Shown: positions 1-7,518, counted from the first letter of the stretch. The stretch: 64,000 bases of DNA from Lentilactobacillus farraginis DSM 18382 = JCM 14108 (GCF_000583655.1 NZ_BAKI01000008.1:16223-80222), one strand, 5' to 3'. The notes: a model not told the origin generated them from the letters alone. A program made the numbers and translations.

Positions 1-21
1 TACCGGTTAAGTAGTGGCTGT

Positions 22-77
22 AAAAAATACTTCCATTTCGTTAGGGTAAAAACACCTAATGAAATGGAAGTATTTTT
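22..77. terminator. Bidirectional rho-independent terminator
   Basis: A near-perfect inverted repeat has arms of about 24 bases (22-46 and 53-77) and a 6-base loop. Both outer edges are A/T runs, so it can end transcription from either side. It lies just downstream of the leftward flippase gene that stops at 105. Confidence 0.85.
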
Positions 78-104
78 ATTTGGCCTGCTGAAAAGCCAAT
101 GTGT

Positions 105-1721
105 TTATTCAAAGTGTTTATATCTAAAGTATCGATACCCAATCTTCTTATCGAAAACCTGCTTGGATAAGCCGGTCGCATTGGCCATTGCCAAATAAAT
201 CAGCAATGCGACCAAGCCAAAGACTGCGGCATAAACAAATGCGGAAACTTTGGTTAACGGCAGGTAAACCCGCTCCATCCCAGTTGCGGCCAAACCGACA
301 GAAATCGCAAAGACCACGTTAACAATAATGTTAAGGGTTAATTTTGATAATTTGACTTTAAATTCTTTACAGATTTCACGGATACTTAACAGACAAACCA
401 GCCCAAAGGCAATCGCAGTTGCCAAAATAGCACCGAAGCCCTGCAGCCAGGTCACAAACGGTACCTGCAAAACCAGTTTGATAATCAAGCCGATAATTAG
501 GTAAAACATCGCCTTTTTACTGTAGTGCAACGCCTGAAGCAGCGTTAAACTATTGATAGCCAAGCCAAGAATCAGACTTTGAATAATGTTCCAGAAAAGG
601 TATCTGCCGCCCAAAAAACTAAACGGGAAAAATACGCCGTTAATCGCAAATGAAAGTGCGCTAAGAATCGTGACAATCGGCACCAATGCAAAGATCAGCA
701 TATTCAGATTTTGCAGAACCAAATCACCGATATTTTGCTTGCCAGCCGATCGACTACTTGCCAAAATTGGCAGAGTTGTTTCAGCAACCGCTAGCGCTAA
801 TGAGACCACCACCGTTGTAATTTTTGTTGGGTTGGCAGAAAACATGGTAAAAATATTTTGAGTATAAAGGGCCGTCTTATGTAAGACATTTTCCATTACC
901 TGCTTAAATACCAATTGGTCGACCAACTGCGTCAGTGAAATTCCTGATCCAACTACCACAAACGGAATGGATTCATAGGCGATCATTTTAAATGTCCGCC
1001 CAATTCCCTCCAAATCATATGGTTTACTTTGTTGACTTTTTTCAGCATAGTCAGCACTCTGCTTTTTGTAATAGGTTGCTAAATAAAAACAACTGGCCAA
1101 TGCGCCAACCAAAGCAGCCATAACGCTTAAATAAACTGCATGGATAAACGTTTTATGAAAGATGTAGATAACAACATATGTGGACACCAAAATAAAAATA
1201 ATTCTAATGAACTGCTCCCATAATTGGGAAACACCAAACGGTTTTAAATCCTGATTTCCTTGAAACCACCCACGAGCAGCACTCATCGCCGGCAAAATTA
1301 CAATTGCCGGTACCAGAAACCGAATAGCAGTTGTTGAAACTGCCGGAGAAACGACCGGACTATTAGCGGAAAGAAGCGGTGCCAACACATACAGCAGAAT
1401 GCCACACACAACCCCAGAAATCAGCATAATTCCCAAACCAACCTTGGCTAATCGCTTAGAATTCAAAAATTTATTTTCACCGTTATAATAGGCTACACGC
1501 CGAGCAATCGCTGACGGAAAACCGGCAGTTCCCAGGGAGATAAACAATGCATACGGCGTATATGACGTACTAAACAACGCTTGGGCAGCATTCTGATTTG
1601 CGGCACTTCCCATCATTGCCAGCCATGGAATCAAATAGATCACGCCAAGCACCCGTGAAAAGATACTTCCAAATGAAAGCCAGAATGAACCTGACATAAT
1701 TTTTTTATTCAAAGAAAACAC
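105..1721 (-). CDS. MOP-superfamily polysaccharide/lipid flippase (SpoVB/MurJ-like)
   Basis: A 538-residue, very hydrophobic protein with about 14 predicted membrane segments and no cleavable signal. Its N-terminus (basic MFSLNKK, then SGSFWLSFGSIFSRVLGV) is typical of the polysaccharide-transporter branch of the MATE/MOP flippases, which move lipid-linked glycans such as lipid II or exopolysaccharide units across the membrane. The length fits the family. The substrate cannot be read from sequence: there is no glycan gene cluster around it, so a housekeeping SpoVB/MurJ-type or general exporter role is as likely as exopolysaccharide export. The start is a GTG with a weak upstream purine stretch, so an ATG a few codons in is possible. 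It is monocistronic and ends at the terminator at 22-77. Confidence 0.85.
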   Translation of the reverse strand: MFSLNKKIMSGSFWLSFGSIFSRVLGVIYLIPWLAMMGSAANQNAAQALFSTSYTPYALFISLGTAGFPSAIARRVAYYNGENKFLNSKRLAKVGLGIMLISGVVCGILLYVLAPLLSANSPVVSPAVSTTAIRFLVPAIVILPAMSAARGWFQGNQDLKPFGVSQLWEQFIRIIFILVSTYVVIYIFHKTFIHAVYLSVMAALVGALASCFYLATYYKKQSADYAEKSQQSKPYDLEGIGRTFKMIAYESIPFVVVGSGISLTQLVDQLVFKQVMENVLHKTALYTQNIFTMFSANPTKITTVVVSLALAVAETTLPILASSRSAGKQNIGDLVLQNLNMLIFALVPIVTILSALSFAINGVFFPFSFLGGRYLFWNIIQSLILGLAINSLTLLQALHYSKKAMFYLIIGLIIKLVLQVPFVTWLQGFGAILATAIAFGLVCLLSIREICKEFKVKLSKLTLNIIVNVVFAISVGLAATGMERVYLPLTKVSAFVYAAVFGLVALLIYLAMANATGLSKQVFDKKIGYRYFRYKHFE

Positions 1722-1816
1722 GCTTTCTAATCAGATATCTAAAATGTTATTGTACCGTATTTTGACGGTCGATAGACATCTAATTTCCGAATACTTTTAA
1801 AAGTTTAATTTTCAAT

Positions 1817-2377
1817 TTACGAATGACGGCCATCCGCTTTGTTAATCAACCCGAACTCAACAAAATCCCGATACTGACCATTGGCATAAATCTGGTCTTT
1901 AAATTCAGCCTCTTTAATAAAGCCAAGGCGCTCTGGAATCGCACTACTTTTTGTGTTACCAGCTTCCACCTGAATCAAAATCTTATGTAACTTCATTTCA
2001 TTGAAGCCATAATCTATCAATCGTTTAAGTGAACGGGTCATAATACCAAGTCCCTGGACCTGCTGTGAAAGCCAGTACCCCACTTCCGCATGATGGTCAG
2101 ATTGATTAATTTGGTGAAAATCAATCATGCCAACCGGCATATTATCAACCGCAATTGTCAACATGAACACTTTACCAGCAACCATTTGGCCCTGAATATA
2201 TTTGATAAATTTCGCTTCTGACCGTTCGGATTTGGTATCATCTACCCATGGCATCCACTTTCTTAATTCATTTCGGTCTGCTTCAACGACTTCAAAAAGT
2301 GCCTGAGCCTGATTCTCCTCTGGAAGCAATAAGCTGACTTGATGACGATCAATATTAAATTGCTTAAAAACAAACAT
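1817..2377 (-). CDS. GNAT family N-acetyltransferase (RimJ/RimL type)
   Basis: A 186-residue acetyltransferase of the ribosomal-protein serine/alanine acetyltransferase group, which transfers acetyl from acetyl-CoA to an N-terminal amine or a small molecule. The acetyl-CoA pyrophosphate loop is seen as QGLGIMT around residues 105-111, preceded by the strand EVGYWLS. The C-terminal GFIKEAEFKDQIYANGQYRD is the usual end of this family. I chose the ATG at 2377, eight codons inside the longest frame, because AAAGGA sits 7-8 bases before it. It is a single gene between the flippase and the MHS transporter. The substrate is unknown. Confidence 0.85.
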   Translation of the reverse strand: MFVFKQFNIDRHQVSLLLPEENQAQALFEVVEADRNELRKWMPWVDDTKSERSEAKFIKYIQGQMVAGKVFMLTIAVDNMPVGMIDFHQINQSDHHAEVGYWLSQQVQGLGIMTRSLKRLIDYGFNEMKLHKILIQVEAGNTKSSAIPERLGFIKEAEFKDQIYANGQYRDFVEFGLINKADGRHS

Positions 2378-2441
2378 TTTTGAGTTCCTTTCGAAAGTCA
2401 ATCTGACATTTACCTTCTATTATAACCTATATTTGACATAC

Positions 2442-2480
2442 AAAAACCCGACTTGGTAAAAGTACCAAATCGGATTTTTT
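2442..2480 (-). terminator. Rho-independent terminator after the MHS transporter
   Basis: An inverted repeat (CCGACTTGGTA / TACCAAATCGG, one mismatch) with a 4-base loop and A/T tracts on both sides. It lies 35 bases beyond the stop of the leftward transporter gene. Confidence 0.75.
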
Positions 2481-2514
2481 AAATTACAATATCAGCGTGT
2501 TTAAATAAACAGCA

Positions 2515-3855
2515 TTACTTCGTGTAGTCAATTGACTTGGTTTCTTTGGTAGTTAGCAATGCGACCAACGAAACAAAGGCCATTAATGCCAGATAGAAAC
2601 CAACCGCGTGGATCCCCCACTTATCAACCAAGAATGATGCAATTGTTGGCGCAAAGGCGGCACCAATGATAGCTGCCAAGTTGTAAGCAATTCCTGAACC
2701 TGAATAACGGGTGCTGGTCGGGAATAATTCCGGCAGCAGGGCGCCAACGGGTCCATAAATGATTCCGTAGATGAAGAAACCAACAAAGATGAAGAACAAG
2801 CCACCGCCAACATTATGCTGTCCCTGGAAGAAGAATGGAAAAGCCAACGCAAAGGCGATAATCATCAATGTTCCAGTAACCAACACACCCTTTCGGCCAA
2901 GTCGATCAGCAAACAGAGAGGCAACCACAATCATGACACCAAACAAAACAACTCCCAGCATCAGCAACAATAACCATTCACGATTATTAAAGCTCATGGC
3001 TGTGGTTACGTAACTCAATGACCACGTTGTCAGTAAATAGAAGAAGGTATAAGCAACTCCCATTATGAAGGTTCCCTTAAGAATTTGAGCCCAATTATGC
3101 TTAAAGACTTGGGCCAATGGTGCTTTTTGAACTTTGGACTTATCCATTGCCAAACGGAACAATGGCGTTTCTTGCATTTTTTCTCGAACAACCAATCCGA
3201 CAACTACCAGAACAGCAGAAGCCAAGAATGGAATCCGCCAGCCAAATGCCTGCATTTGAGCCGGCTTTAATGTTGATTCAAGGACAAAGTAAAGACCATT
3301 ACTCAGGAAAAAGCCAATTGGCGCACCCAATTCCGGAAAAGCACCATATAAAGCTCGGCGATTAGCCGGCGCATTTTCAGTTGCAACCAAAACAGCACCG
3401 GACCACTCACCGCCAAGCCCAATTCCTTGAATGAATCGAGCCAAACAAAGTAGAAGAACAGATAGGAGTCCCAAAGTCGCATAACTTGGCAGGACGCCGA
3501 TAACAACCGTTGCGGTCCCCATCGTCAACAGCGAAACAACTAAAGTTTTCTTTCTTCCCAATTTGTCACCAAAATGGCCAAAGATTAGTGATCCTAAAGG
3601 TCTGGCAATAAAGGCAACCCCGAATGTTAAAAGACTTAAAATAAGAGCAATCGCCGGTGTTACTTTCGGGAAAAAGACTTTCGGGAAGTATGTAGCTGCT
3701 GCAGTACCATAAGCATAAAAATCAAAAAATTCAATTGCGGTCCCGATCATCGAAGCTAAAATAACAGTTCTCACAGGATCTCTTTGTAAAGTAACGGTCG
3801 ATTCTTGTGTGGAATCAACCGCTGTCGTAGGCGTATCTTCCATAAAAACATTCAC
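2515..3855 (-). CDS. MFS transporter, metabolite:H+ symporter (MHS) family
   Basis: A 446-residue protein with 12 predicted membrane segments. The MHS branch imports organic acids and zwitterions (citrate, shikimate, proline/betaine type) with protons. The sequence shows the loop 2-3 signature GDKLGRKK and the preceding ARPLGS, plus the MHS-like first helix with IEFFDFYAYGTAA. It starts at the ATG at 3855 behind AGAGGAGAG. A 250-base leader lies upstream with a strong intrinsic terminator and a 25-codon Ile/Val-rich peptide (4028-4105). Expression is therefore probably controlled by attenuation in response to branched-chain amino acid supply. The substrate is not known; the leader hints at branched-chain amino acids or their keto acids, which is inference only. 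Confidence 0.85.
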   Translation of the reverse strand: MNVFMEDTPTTAVDSTQESTVTLQRDPVRTVILASMIGTAIEFFDFYAYGTAAATYFPKVFFPKVTPAIALILSLLTFGVAFIARPLGSLIFGHFGDKLGRKKTLVVSLLTMGTATVVIGVLPSYATLGLLSVLLLCLARFIQGIGLGGEWSGAVLVATENAPANRRALYGAFPELGAPIGFFLSNGLYFVLESTLKPAQMQAFGWRIPFLASAVLVVVGLVVREKMQETPLFRLAMDKSKVQKAPLAQVFKHNWAQILKGTFIMGVAYTFFYLLTTWSLSYVTTAMSFNNREWLLLLMLGVVLFGVMIVVASLFADRLGRKGVLVTGTLMIIAFALAFPFFFQGQHNVGGGLFFIFVGFFIYGIIYGPVGALLPELFPTSTRYSGSGIAYNLAAIIGAAFAPTIASFLVDKWGIHAVGFYLALMAFVSLVALLTTKETKSIDYTK

Positions 3856-3951
3856 TCTCCTCTATCATTTACGTATTGTAGATTACAATACAAACACTCA
3901 TTACCGGACAACTTTTTACCAATTTCCATAAACCACTTCCTTTCCTGAAAT

Positions 3952-3987
3952 AAAAAACGCCAAGAACTGTATTGACAGTTCTTGGCG
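3952..3987 (-). terminator. Attenuator terminator in the MHS transporter leader
   Basis: A perfect 13-bp stem (3958-3970 with 3975-3987) with a 4-base loop, followed on the minus strand by six T residues. It lies between the leader peptide and the transporter start, so it must be bypassed for the transporter to be expressed. Its 5' arm (CGCCAA in RNA) can instead pair with UUGGUG at 3993-3998, which would form an antiterminator. Confidence 0.9.
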
Positions 3988-4027
3988 AATGACACCAACC
4001 CTGCCCGCACGCTTGCGGGCACCCCAA

Positions 4028-4105
4028 TTAGCCCGCAGTATGAATAATAATCACAATGCGAGAAATTAAGCTATTTAAGTATAATGATAAGTTGGTGTTT
4101 TTCAT
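4028..4105 (-). CDS. Ile/Val-rich regulatory leader peptide
   Basis: A 25-codon reading frame, too short for ordinary gene calling. It has a strong ribosome site (AAAAGGAGAT, 8 bases before ATG). Its middle to end reads SRIVIIIHTAG, with Ile-Val-Ile-Ile-Ile in a row and five Leu earlier. Runs of regulatory codons of this kind occur in leader peptides of branched-chain amino acid operons (IlvL type). It is followed by alternative hairpins and an intrinsic terminator before the MHS transporter. The peptide itself probably has no function beyond ribosome stalling. Confidence 0.75.
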   Translation of the reverse strand: MKNTNLSLYLNSLISRIVIIIHTAG

Positions 4106-4216
4106 TTCAAGCGATCTCCTTTTCATAAATTGGTTTCATCTTAGCAAAATAAAAATTAAAAGTAAATGAATTTTCAAAAATTAAGGGTTAATACCTATAT
4201 AATTAGATATTAACCC
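4106..4216 (-). promoter_or_regulatory. Promoter region and 9-14-9 inverted repeat upstream of the leader peptide
   Basis: Two overlapping sigma-A-like promoters are possible on the minus strand. One is TTGAAA with TTTTAT at 17-base spacing, the other TTTACT with TAAGAT at 17-base spacing. Just upstream lies an inverted repeat, GGGTTAATA (4185-4193) and TATTAACCC (4208-4216), separated by 14 bases. Its place upstream of the -35 box suits an activator or repressor operator. No regulator can be named. Confidence 0.4.
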
Positions 4217-4272
4217 TCTCAATGATATTCTAATACTATTGTCTAAGAATCGGCTTAATTTACTGGTGTGAC

Positions 4273-4547
4273 GGGTGTTAACCGTTTTGATGCGCACACT
4301 GTTTTAGGACTGCTACGCTAAGCAACGTCCTGCTCGTAAGGGATTTATTCCCAAAACCCCAGCCCGGGGTTCCCGGAATAAACGCCTTACGCTCCGAACG
4401 TTAACCGCTTAGCTTCGCACACTCTTTTAGGACTGCTACTCAAAACAACACCGCTCTATATAAGAGATCAATTCAAAAAATCCAAAACCGGGATTTCCTG
4501 AATTGACGTCTTATACTCCGGGTGTTAACCGTTTTGATGCGCACACT
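4273..4547. repeat. Tandem 123-124 bp element with two covarying hairpins (2.2 copies)
   Basis: Three copies of a roughly 28-base block (GTTAACCG... then GCACACT) recur at a period of 123 and then 124 bases; the third is partial. Between them are two long imperfect hairpins, near 4335-4391 and 4459-4516. Both fold as 7 bp, then the same 2-base mismatch (GA opposite CG), then 8 bp, then a 3x3 internal loop and a 5-6 bp tip stem. The paired bases differ between the copies mostly by compensatory changes. The last repeat abuts the stop codon of the leftward gene at 4548, so the element could be the 3' untranslated region of that gene. It codes for no protein that I can see. Confidence 0.8.
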
Positions 4548-4808
4548 CTAATTTTCACTCAACGTTGCATACTTCTGAATTTCCGGAGATAGATCGAACA
4601 TCTTGGCTGCTTCGGATAACATTGCGTGATAAGGATACGAACCGTCTCGATACGGCTCAATCACCACTTCTTCTGAGATTTTGGAAAGTGGCTTTTTGCC
4701 GTCTCGAACTTGTAACTTATCTAAATCTGCAATGATTCTTTTCTCAACTTCCGCGTAACTGCCGACCAGCGGCTTCGTTTCCAAATTGCCTTGAACTGAA
4801 ATTTTCAT
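4548..4808 (-). CDS. Hypothetical protein, 86 residues
   Basis: A small soluble acidic protein with no signal peptide or membrane segment, which I do not recognise. It starts at the ATG at 4808, placed by GGAGGGA 6 bases upstream rather than at a longer upstream start. Features are a Lys/Asp-rich N-terminal half (YAEVEKRIIADLDKLQ), a central acidic turn (EEVVIEPYRDGSYPYH) and a C-terminal helix-like LSEAAKMFDLSPEIQKYATL. The stop codon is immediately followed on the coding strand by the tandem hairpin repeat, an unusual 3' end. Its neighbour upstream on the same strand is the FakA-like small protein, 170 bases away. Confidence 0.65.
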   Translation of the reverse strand: MKISVQGNLETKPLVGSYAEVEKRIIADLDKLQVRDGKKPLSKISEEVVIEPYRDGSYPYHAMLSEAAKMFDLSPEIQKYATLSEN

Positions 4809-4982
4809 AAAAATCCCTCCGCAATCTATCGTTTTCTGAGAAAATACATCCATATTCAATCTTCCAGATATATTTAGTTATATCATACCAGCCATTGCCG
4901 ATTTGTTCACCCTAAATTTAAGAAAAATCGATAACCAATAGCACATCTTTTATCATTTAAATTCCTACTTTCCCAACTGCTA

Positions 4983-5234
4983 TCAACCCTTTAACCCACG
5001 GGCCTGACGATCCATATCTTCAACGACGATATCAAAAATCTCGCCCAGTGACGCACAATATTCCAAAATTTCCCAAGGCTTGTTTGTGTGAAAATGAATC
5101 TTCACCAACGTTTCATCGCCGACCGCAATCAGGCTGTCACCTTCAAAATGACTTTTGATATAAGCGTCAATTGCATCCTCATCTAAATCATGACCATCAA
5201 TTAAGCACTGAACATCGTATTTATATTTAATCAT
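4983..5234 (-). CDS. Stand-alone domain resembling the C-terminus of FakA/YloV (DAK1-like)
   Basis: An 83-residue protein matching only the last domain of the fatty acid kinase A / YloV family. It has the pattern KYxYDVQCLIDG, DEDAIDAYI, GDSLIAVGDETLVKIHFHTN, then WEILEYCASLGEIFDIVVEDM. In the full proteins this domain follows a DAK2 (DhaL-like) kinase domain and a linker; here the catalytic domain is absent. The ATG at 5234 was chosen because GGAGGAC lies 5 bases upstream. It may be a regulator or partner of a complete FakA, or a remnant of a once larger gene. No DegV/FakB gene is adjacent. Confidence 0.65.
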   Translation of the reverse strand: MIKYKYDVQCLIDGHDLDEDAIDAYIKSHFEGDSLIAVGDETLVKIHFHTNKPWEILEYCASLGEIFDIVVEDMDRQARGLKG

Positions 5235-5317
5235 CTTGTCCTCCGCTAAGATCAACCCATTTTCTGTTACTCACTATTATAACGGTTTTGTGCTGAGCAA
5301 CCCACTACTTGTCCAAA

Positions 5318-5355
5318 AAAGAAGCTGAATCTATCAATATCGATTCAGCTTCTTT
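5318..5355 (-). terminator. Rho-independent terminator after the HxlR gene
   Basis: A perfect 14-bp stem (5318-5331 with 5342-5355) with a 10-base loop and T-rich ends. It lies 20 bases past the stop of the leftward regulator gene. Confidence 0.85.
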
Positions 5356-5374
5356 AAGGCTAAGCTATTTTGTT

Positions 5375-5734
5375 TTAAGATGCTTGCGTATTCTTCACTT
5401 CACTGCTTTTTAATTGATTATACATAACACCCCACTGCTCCATTGCGGCAATGACCGGTTCGAGTGTCTGACCAAATTCCGTCAGTGAATAAGTCGTTTT
5501 GACCGGTACTGTTGGGTAAACTTCTTTTGAAATAACCCCATCAGCCAATAATTCTTTTAGCTGCAACGATAACATCCGTCGTGAGCAGTCAGACATTAAC
5601 TTTTGCAGGTCGTTAAAACGTTTGGTGCCATCTAATAGATGATAAACAATGACACTTTTCCATTTTCCGGAAATAATCTGCAGGGTACTTTCAACGGGAC
5701 AACCAGCTTGACAATCATAAATTTTTCGATTCAC
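5375..5734 (-). CDS. HxlR-family (YodB-like) winged-helix regulator
   Basis: A 119-residue MarR/HxlR-type DNA-binding protein. The winged helix is visible as QIISGKWKSVIVYHLLDGTKRFNDLQ followed by the recognition helix CSRRMLSLQLKEL and the wing KEVYPTVPVKTTYSLT. Two N-terminal cysteines (DCQAGCPVE, residues 8 and 12) match the place where HxlR regulators such as YodB and HypR carry a redox- or quinone-sensing Cys. It starts at a GTG behind GGGAGGA. It is divergent from a quinone-oxidoreductase-like gene, the typical arrangement when the regulator represses that enzyme. A perfect 7-3-7 palindrome lies in its own promoter. Confidence 0.85.
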   Translation of the reverse strand: MNRKIYDCQAGCPVESTLQIISGKWKSVIVYHLLDGTKRFNDLQKLMSDCSRRMLSLQLKELLADGVISKEVYPTVPVKTTYSLTEFGQTLEPVIAAMEQWGVMYNQLKSSEVKNTQAS

Positions 5735-5749
5735 TTCAATTCCTCCCTG

Positions 5750-5766
5750 AACGATAAAGTATCGTT
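5750..5766. promoter_or_regulatory. Candidate HxlR operator (7-3-7 palindrome)
   Basis: AACGATA and TATCGTT are separated by AAG. It lies 15-31 bases upstream of the hxlR start codon, where binding would autoregulate the gene. Perfect symmetry and position make it a good operator candidate; no binding data are available. Confidence 0.55.
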
Positions 5767-5825
5767 ACTTTTATGATAATTCGTGAAAGTAGCCGTTTCA
5801 AACAGAAGCCCTCGTTTCGGAAAAA

Positions 5826-5883
5826 TTTGTAGCAAGGTTACAAAAAATTCACTTCTTGTATCCGGATTTTAAACGCCTAGACT
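5826..5883 (+). promoter_or_regulatory. Promoter and inverted repeat of the oxidoreductase gene
   Basis: TTGTAT (5856-5861) and TAGACT (5878-5883) at 16-base spacing form a plausible sigma-A promoter for the gene starting at 5912. Upstream is an inverted repeat, TTTGTA (5826-5831) with TACAAA (5839-5844). That half-site differs from the one next to hxlR. Confidence 0.45.
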
Positions 5884-5911
5884 GAAATTAGTTAGAAGGG
5901 AGTTTTTAAAA

Positions 5912-6940
5912 ATGACAAAAATGAATGCCATCGGCTTTACTCAGCACTTACCAATTACAGATCCAAATAGTTTTCAATTATTCAAAATCGAAAAGCCAAT
6001 TCCGACCGGCCGCGATTTGCTGGTCAAAATTATCGCAACTTCCGTAAATCCCGTTGATGTCAAAGTTCGTGGTAATGGCCACGGTGAACAAACGACACCA
6101 AAAATCATCGGTTGGGACGCTTATGGGGAAGTTACTGCTGTCGGTGAAGCAGTGACGTTATTTAAACCAGGTGAAAAGGTCTTTTATGCTGGTTCCTTTA
6201 TTCGTTCGGGAACCGATAGCCAATTTCAGCTGGTAGATGAGCGGCTGGTTGGCCACGCACCAAAGAAATTAACTGCGTCCCAAATCGGCGGCATGCCGCT
6301 AACCAGTTTAACCGCTTGGGAAGCACTCTTTGAACGGCTTCAAATCAACCCGGACCAACCAAAGAAAAACGCTGGTCAAACCATTCTAATCATTAACGGC
6401 TCCGGCGGTGTTGGGTCGATTGCCACGCAACTAGCTCACATGGCTGGGCTAACAGTCATTGCCAGTGCGTCGAGAACGGAAACCATCGCCTGGGTCAGAA
6501 AAAACGGCGCCGACAAAGTTGTTAACCATCATCATAATCTGGTTACTGAAGTTCGCAAACTTGGTTTTCGATACGTTGACGACATTCTTAATTTGAATGA
6601 TTTGGACGGCCATTGGGACGAAATTGCTGAATTAATAAAACCAGCCGGTAAGGTGGGCGCGATTACCGAAAATGAGCGGGGAGTTAATCTGCAAAAACTA
6701 ACCAAAAAGTGCGCGTCATTTCACTGGGAATGGATGTACAGCAAGTCTTACTATCACACTGCCGATATGATTACCCAGCACAATATTCTGGAAAGAGTCG
6801 CGCAATTACTGGATCAGGGTGTCATCCATTCAACTGTTACACAAACATTGAAACCAATCAATGTCAAAAATTTAAAGCAAGCGCATCAGGCAGTAGAAAC
6901 CAATCACATGATTGGAAAAATTGCCATTTCAAATCAATAA
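5912..6940 (+). CDS. Zinc-type alcohol dehydrogenase / quinone oxidoreductase family protein
   Basis: A 342-residue medium-chain dehydrogenase/reductase. The N-terminal GroES-like domain reads VNPVDVKVRG and GWDAYGEVTAVGEAV. The NAD(P) fold has INGSGGVGSIATQLA near residues 165-180 and a following GLTVIASASR. It lacks the structural-zinc Cys cluster, placing it in the zinc-independent quinone oxidoreductase / zinc-type ADH-like group that reduces quinones or enones with NADPH. The ATG has AAGGGAG upstream. It is divergent from the HxlR regulator with two candidate operators between them, so induction by electrophiles or quinones is likely. It ends at a hairpin at 6949. Confidence 0.9.
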   Translation: MTKMNAIGFTQHLPITDPNSFQLFKIEKPIPTGRDLLVKIIATSVNPVDVKVRGNGHGEQTTPKIIGWDAYGEVTAVGEAVTLFKPGEKVFYAGSFIRSGTDSQFQLVDERLVGHAPKKLTASQIGGMPLTSLTAWEALFERLQINPDQPKKNAGQTILIINGSGGVGSIATQLAHMAGLTVIASASRTETIAWVRKNGADKVVNHHHNLVTEVRKLGFRYVDDILNLNDLDGHWDEIAELIKPAGKVGAITENERGVNLQKLTKKCASFHWEWMYSKSYYHTADMITQHNILERVAQLLDQGVIHSTVTQTLKPINVKNLKQAHQAVETNHMIGKIAISNQ

Positions 6941-6948
6941 AACGGAAA

Positions 6949-6980
6949 GGGGTGTGACAAAATTACTTTTGCCGCACCCC
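6949..6980 (+). terminator. Hairpin downstream of the oxidoreductase gene
   Basis: GGGGTGTG pairs with CGCACCCC, and an inner CAAAA pairs with TTTTG. The trailing tract is only moderately T-rich (TGTTGTGTT), so termination may be weaker than at the other sites. Confidence 0.6.
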
Positions 6981-7044
6981 TGTTGTGTTAATCACAATTA
7001 CTACCGAGCGAAAACGTGCGTCAAAAGGCAACTTCCTGCCACCC

Positions 7045-7518
7045 TCAATATTGCTCGGCTTTCGGAACCGTTACCCGTGCCTTGGTTTTGAACGGTAAAA
7101 AGGCAGCTTGTCTAGCCAAAATAATCGCCTGATGATAATGGCCATTTACCCGCACTTTTCCCTTGTGATAAAGCGCAAAACCGGCACAGTCGTCGGTTTG
7201 TTTTTTGCTAAAAAACGAGTATTGTACGTGTCCGGCCATCTTAATCTTTTGAATAACTAGATTTTTACCGCTAATCCGGTTTTGATTTTCTTGAACAGCT
7301 GTCGGTGCAACCCGTAAATTAGCAAACTGGTGTCGATATTGATCATAATAATGCCACGTTCCCCAAAACGATTTCGGCATTTTATGTAGCCGAACAATTT
7401 TGATTTTCGGTGTTTTCTTTGCTTGCGCTGGTAGTGCATTCATCGTTCCAAACGAAATTGTCAACGATAACATACCCAAGAACGGTAATAGCAACTTTCT
7501 TTTAAAAATGCTTATCAT
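7045..7518 (-). CDS. Small secreted protein of unknown function
   Basis: About 157 residues beginning with a clear signal peptide (MISIFKRKLLLPFLG, then a hydrophobic stretch ending in ALPAQA-KK). The mature part is basic and rich in aromatic residues (SFWGTWHYYDQY), a pattern common in small secreted Lactobacillus proteins with a conserved WGTW/Y-like motif near the start. I do not know a function. The start is uncertain: the ATG at 7518 has GGGAG directly against it and overlaps the end of the membrane-protein gene upstream (stop at 7502), so translational coupling is plausible. It is the last gene of a leftward series. Confidence 0.7.
   Translation of the reverse strand: MISIFKRKLLLPFLGMLSLTISFGTMNALPAQAKKTPKIKIVRLHKMPKSFWGTWHYYDQYRHQFANLRVAPTAVQENQNRISGKNLVIQKIKMAGHVQYSFFSKKQTDDCAGFALYHKGKVRVNGHYHQAIILARQAAFLPFKTKARVTVPKAEQY

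Larger units (their letters stand above)
3952..4105 (-). promoter_or_regulatory. Leader-peptide attenuator of the MHS transporter
   Basis: On the minus-strand RNA, five segments can pair in alternative ways. ACACCAAC inside codons 3-5 of the leader peptide complements GUUGGUGU (3992-3999). ACUGCGGGC at the end of the peptide (4031-4039) complements GCCCGCA (4014-4020), which otherwise forms a tight hairpin with UGCGGGC (4003-4009). UUGGUG competes for the terminator's 5' arm. Such mutually exclusive pairings around a short peptide rich in one amino acid class are the hallmark of ribosome-mediated transcription attenuation. The exact switching order is not resolved here. Confidence 0.75.

Noticed and set aside
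4335..4391. Hairpin repeat considered as an integron attC site
   Set aside because: GTTAACC does not fit the GTTRRRY core, no integrase is present and no cassettes lie between the repeats.
4273..4547. Tandem repeat considered as a CRISPR array
   Set aside because: The period is 123 bases with only two units, the repeated block is not followed by unique spacers, and no cas genes are present.
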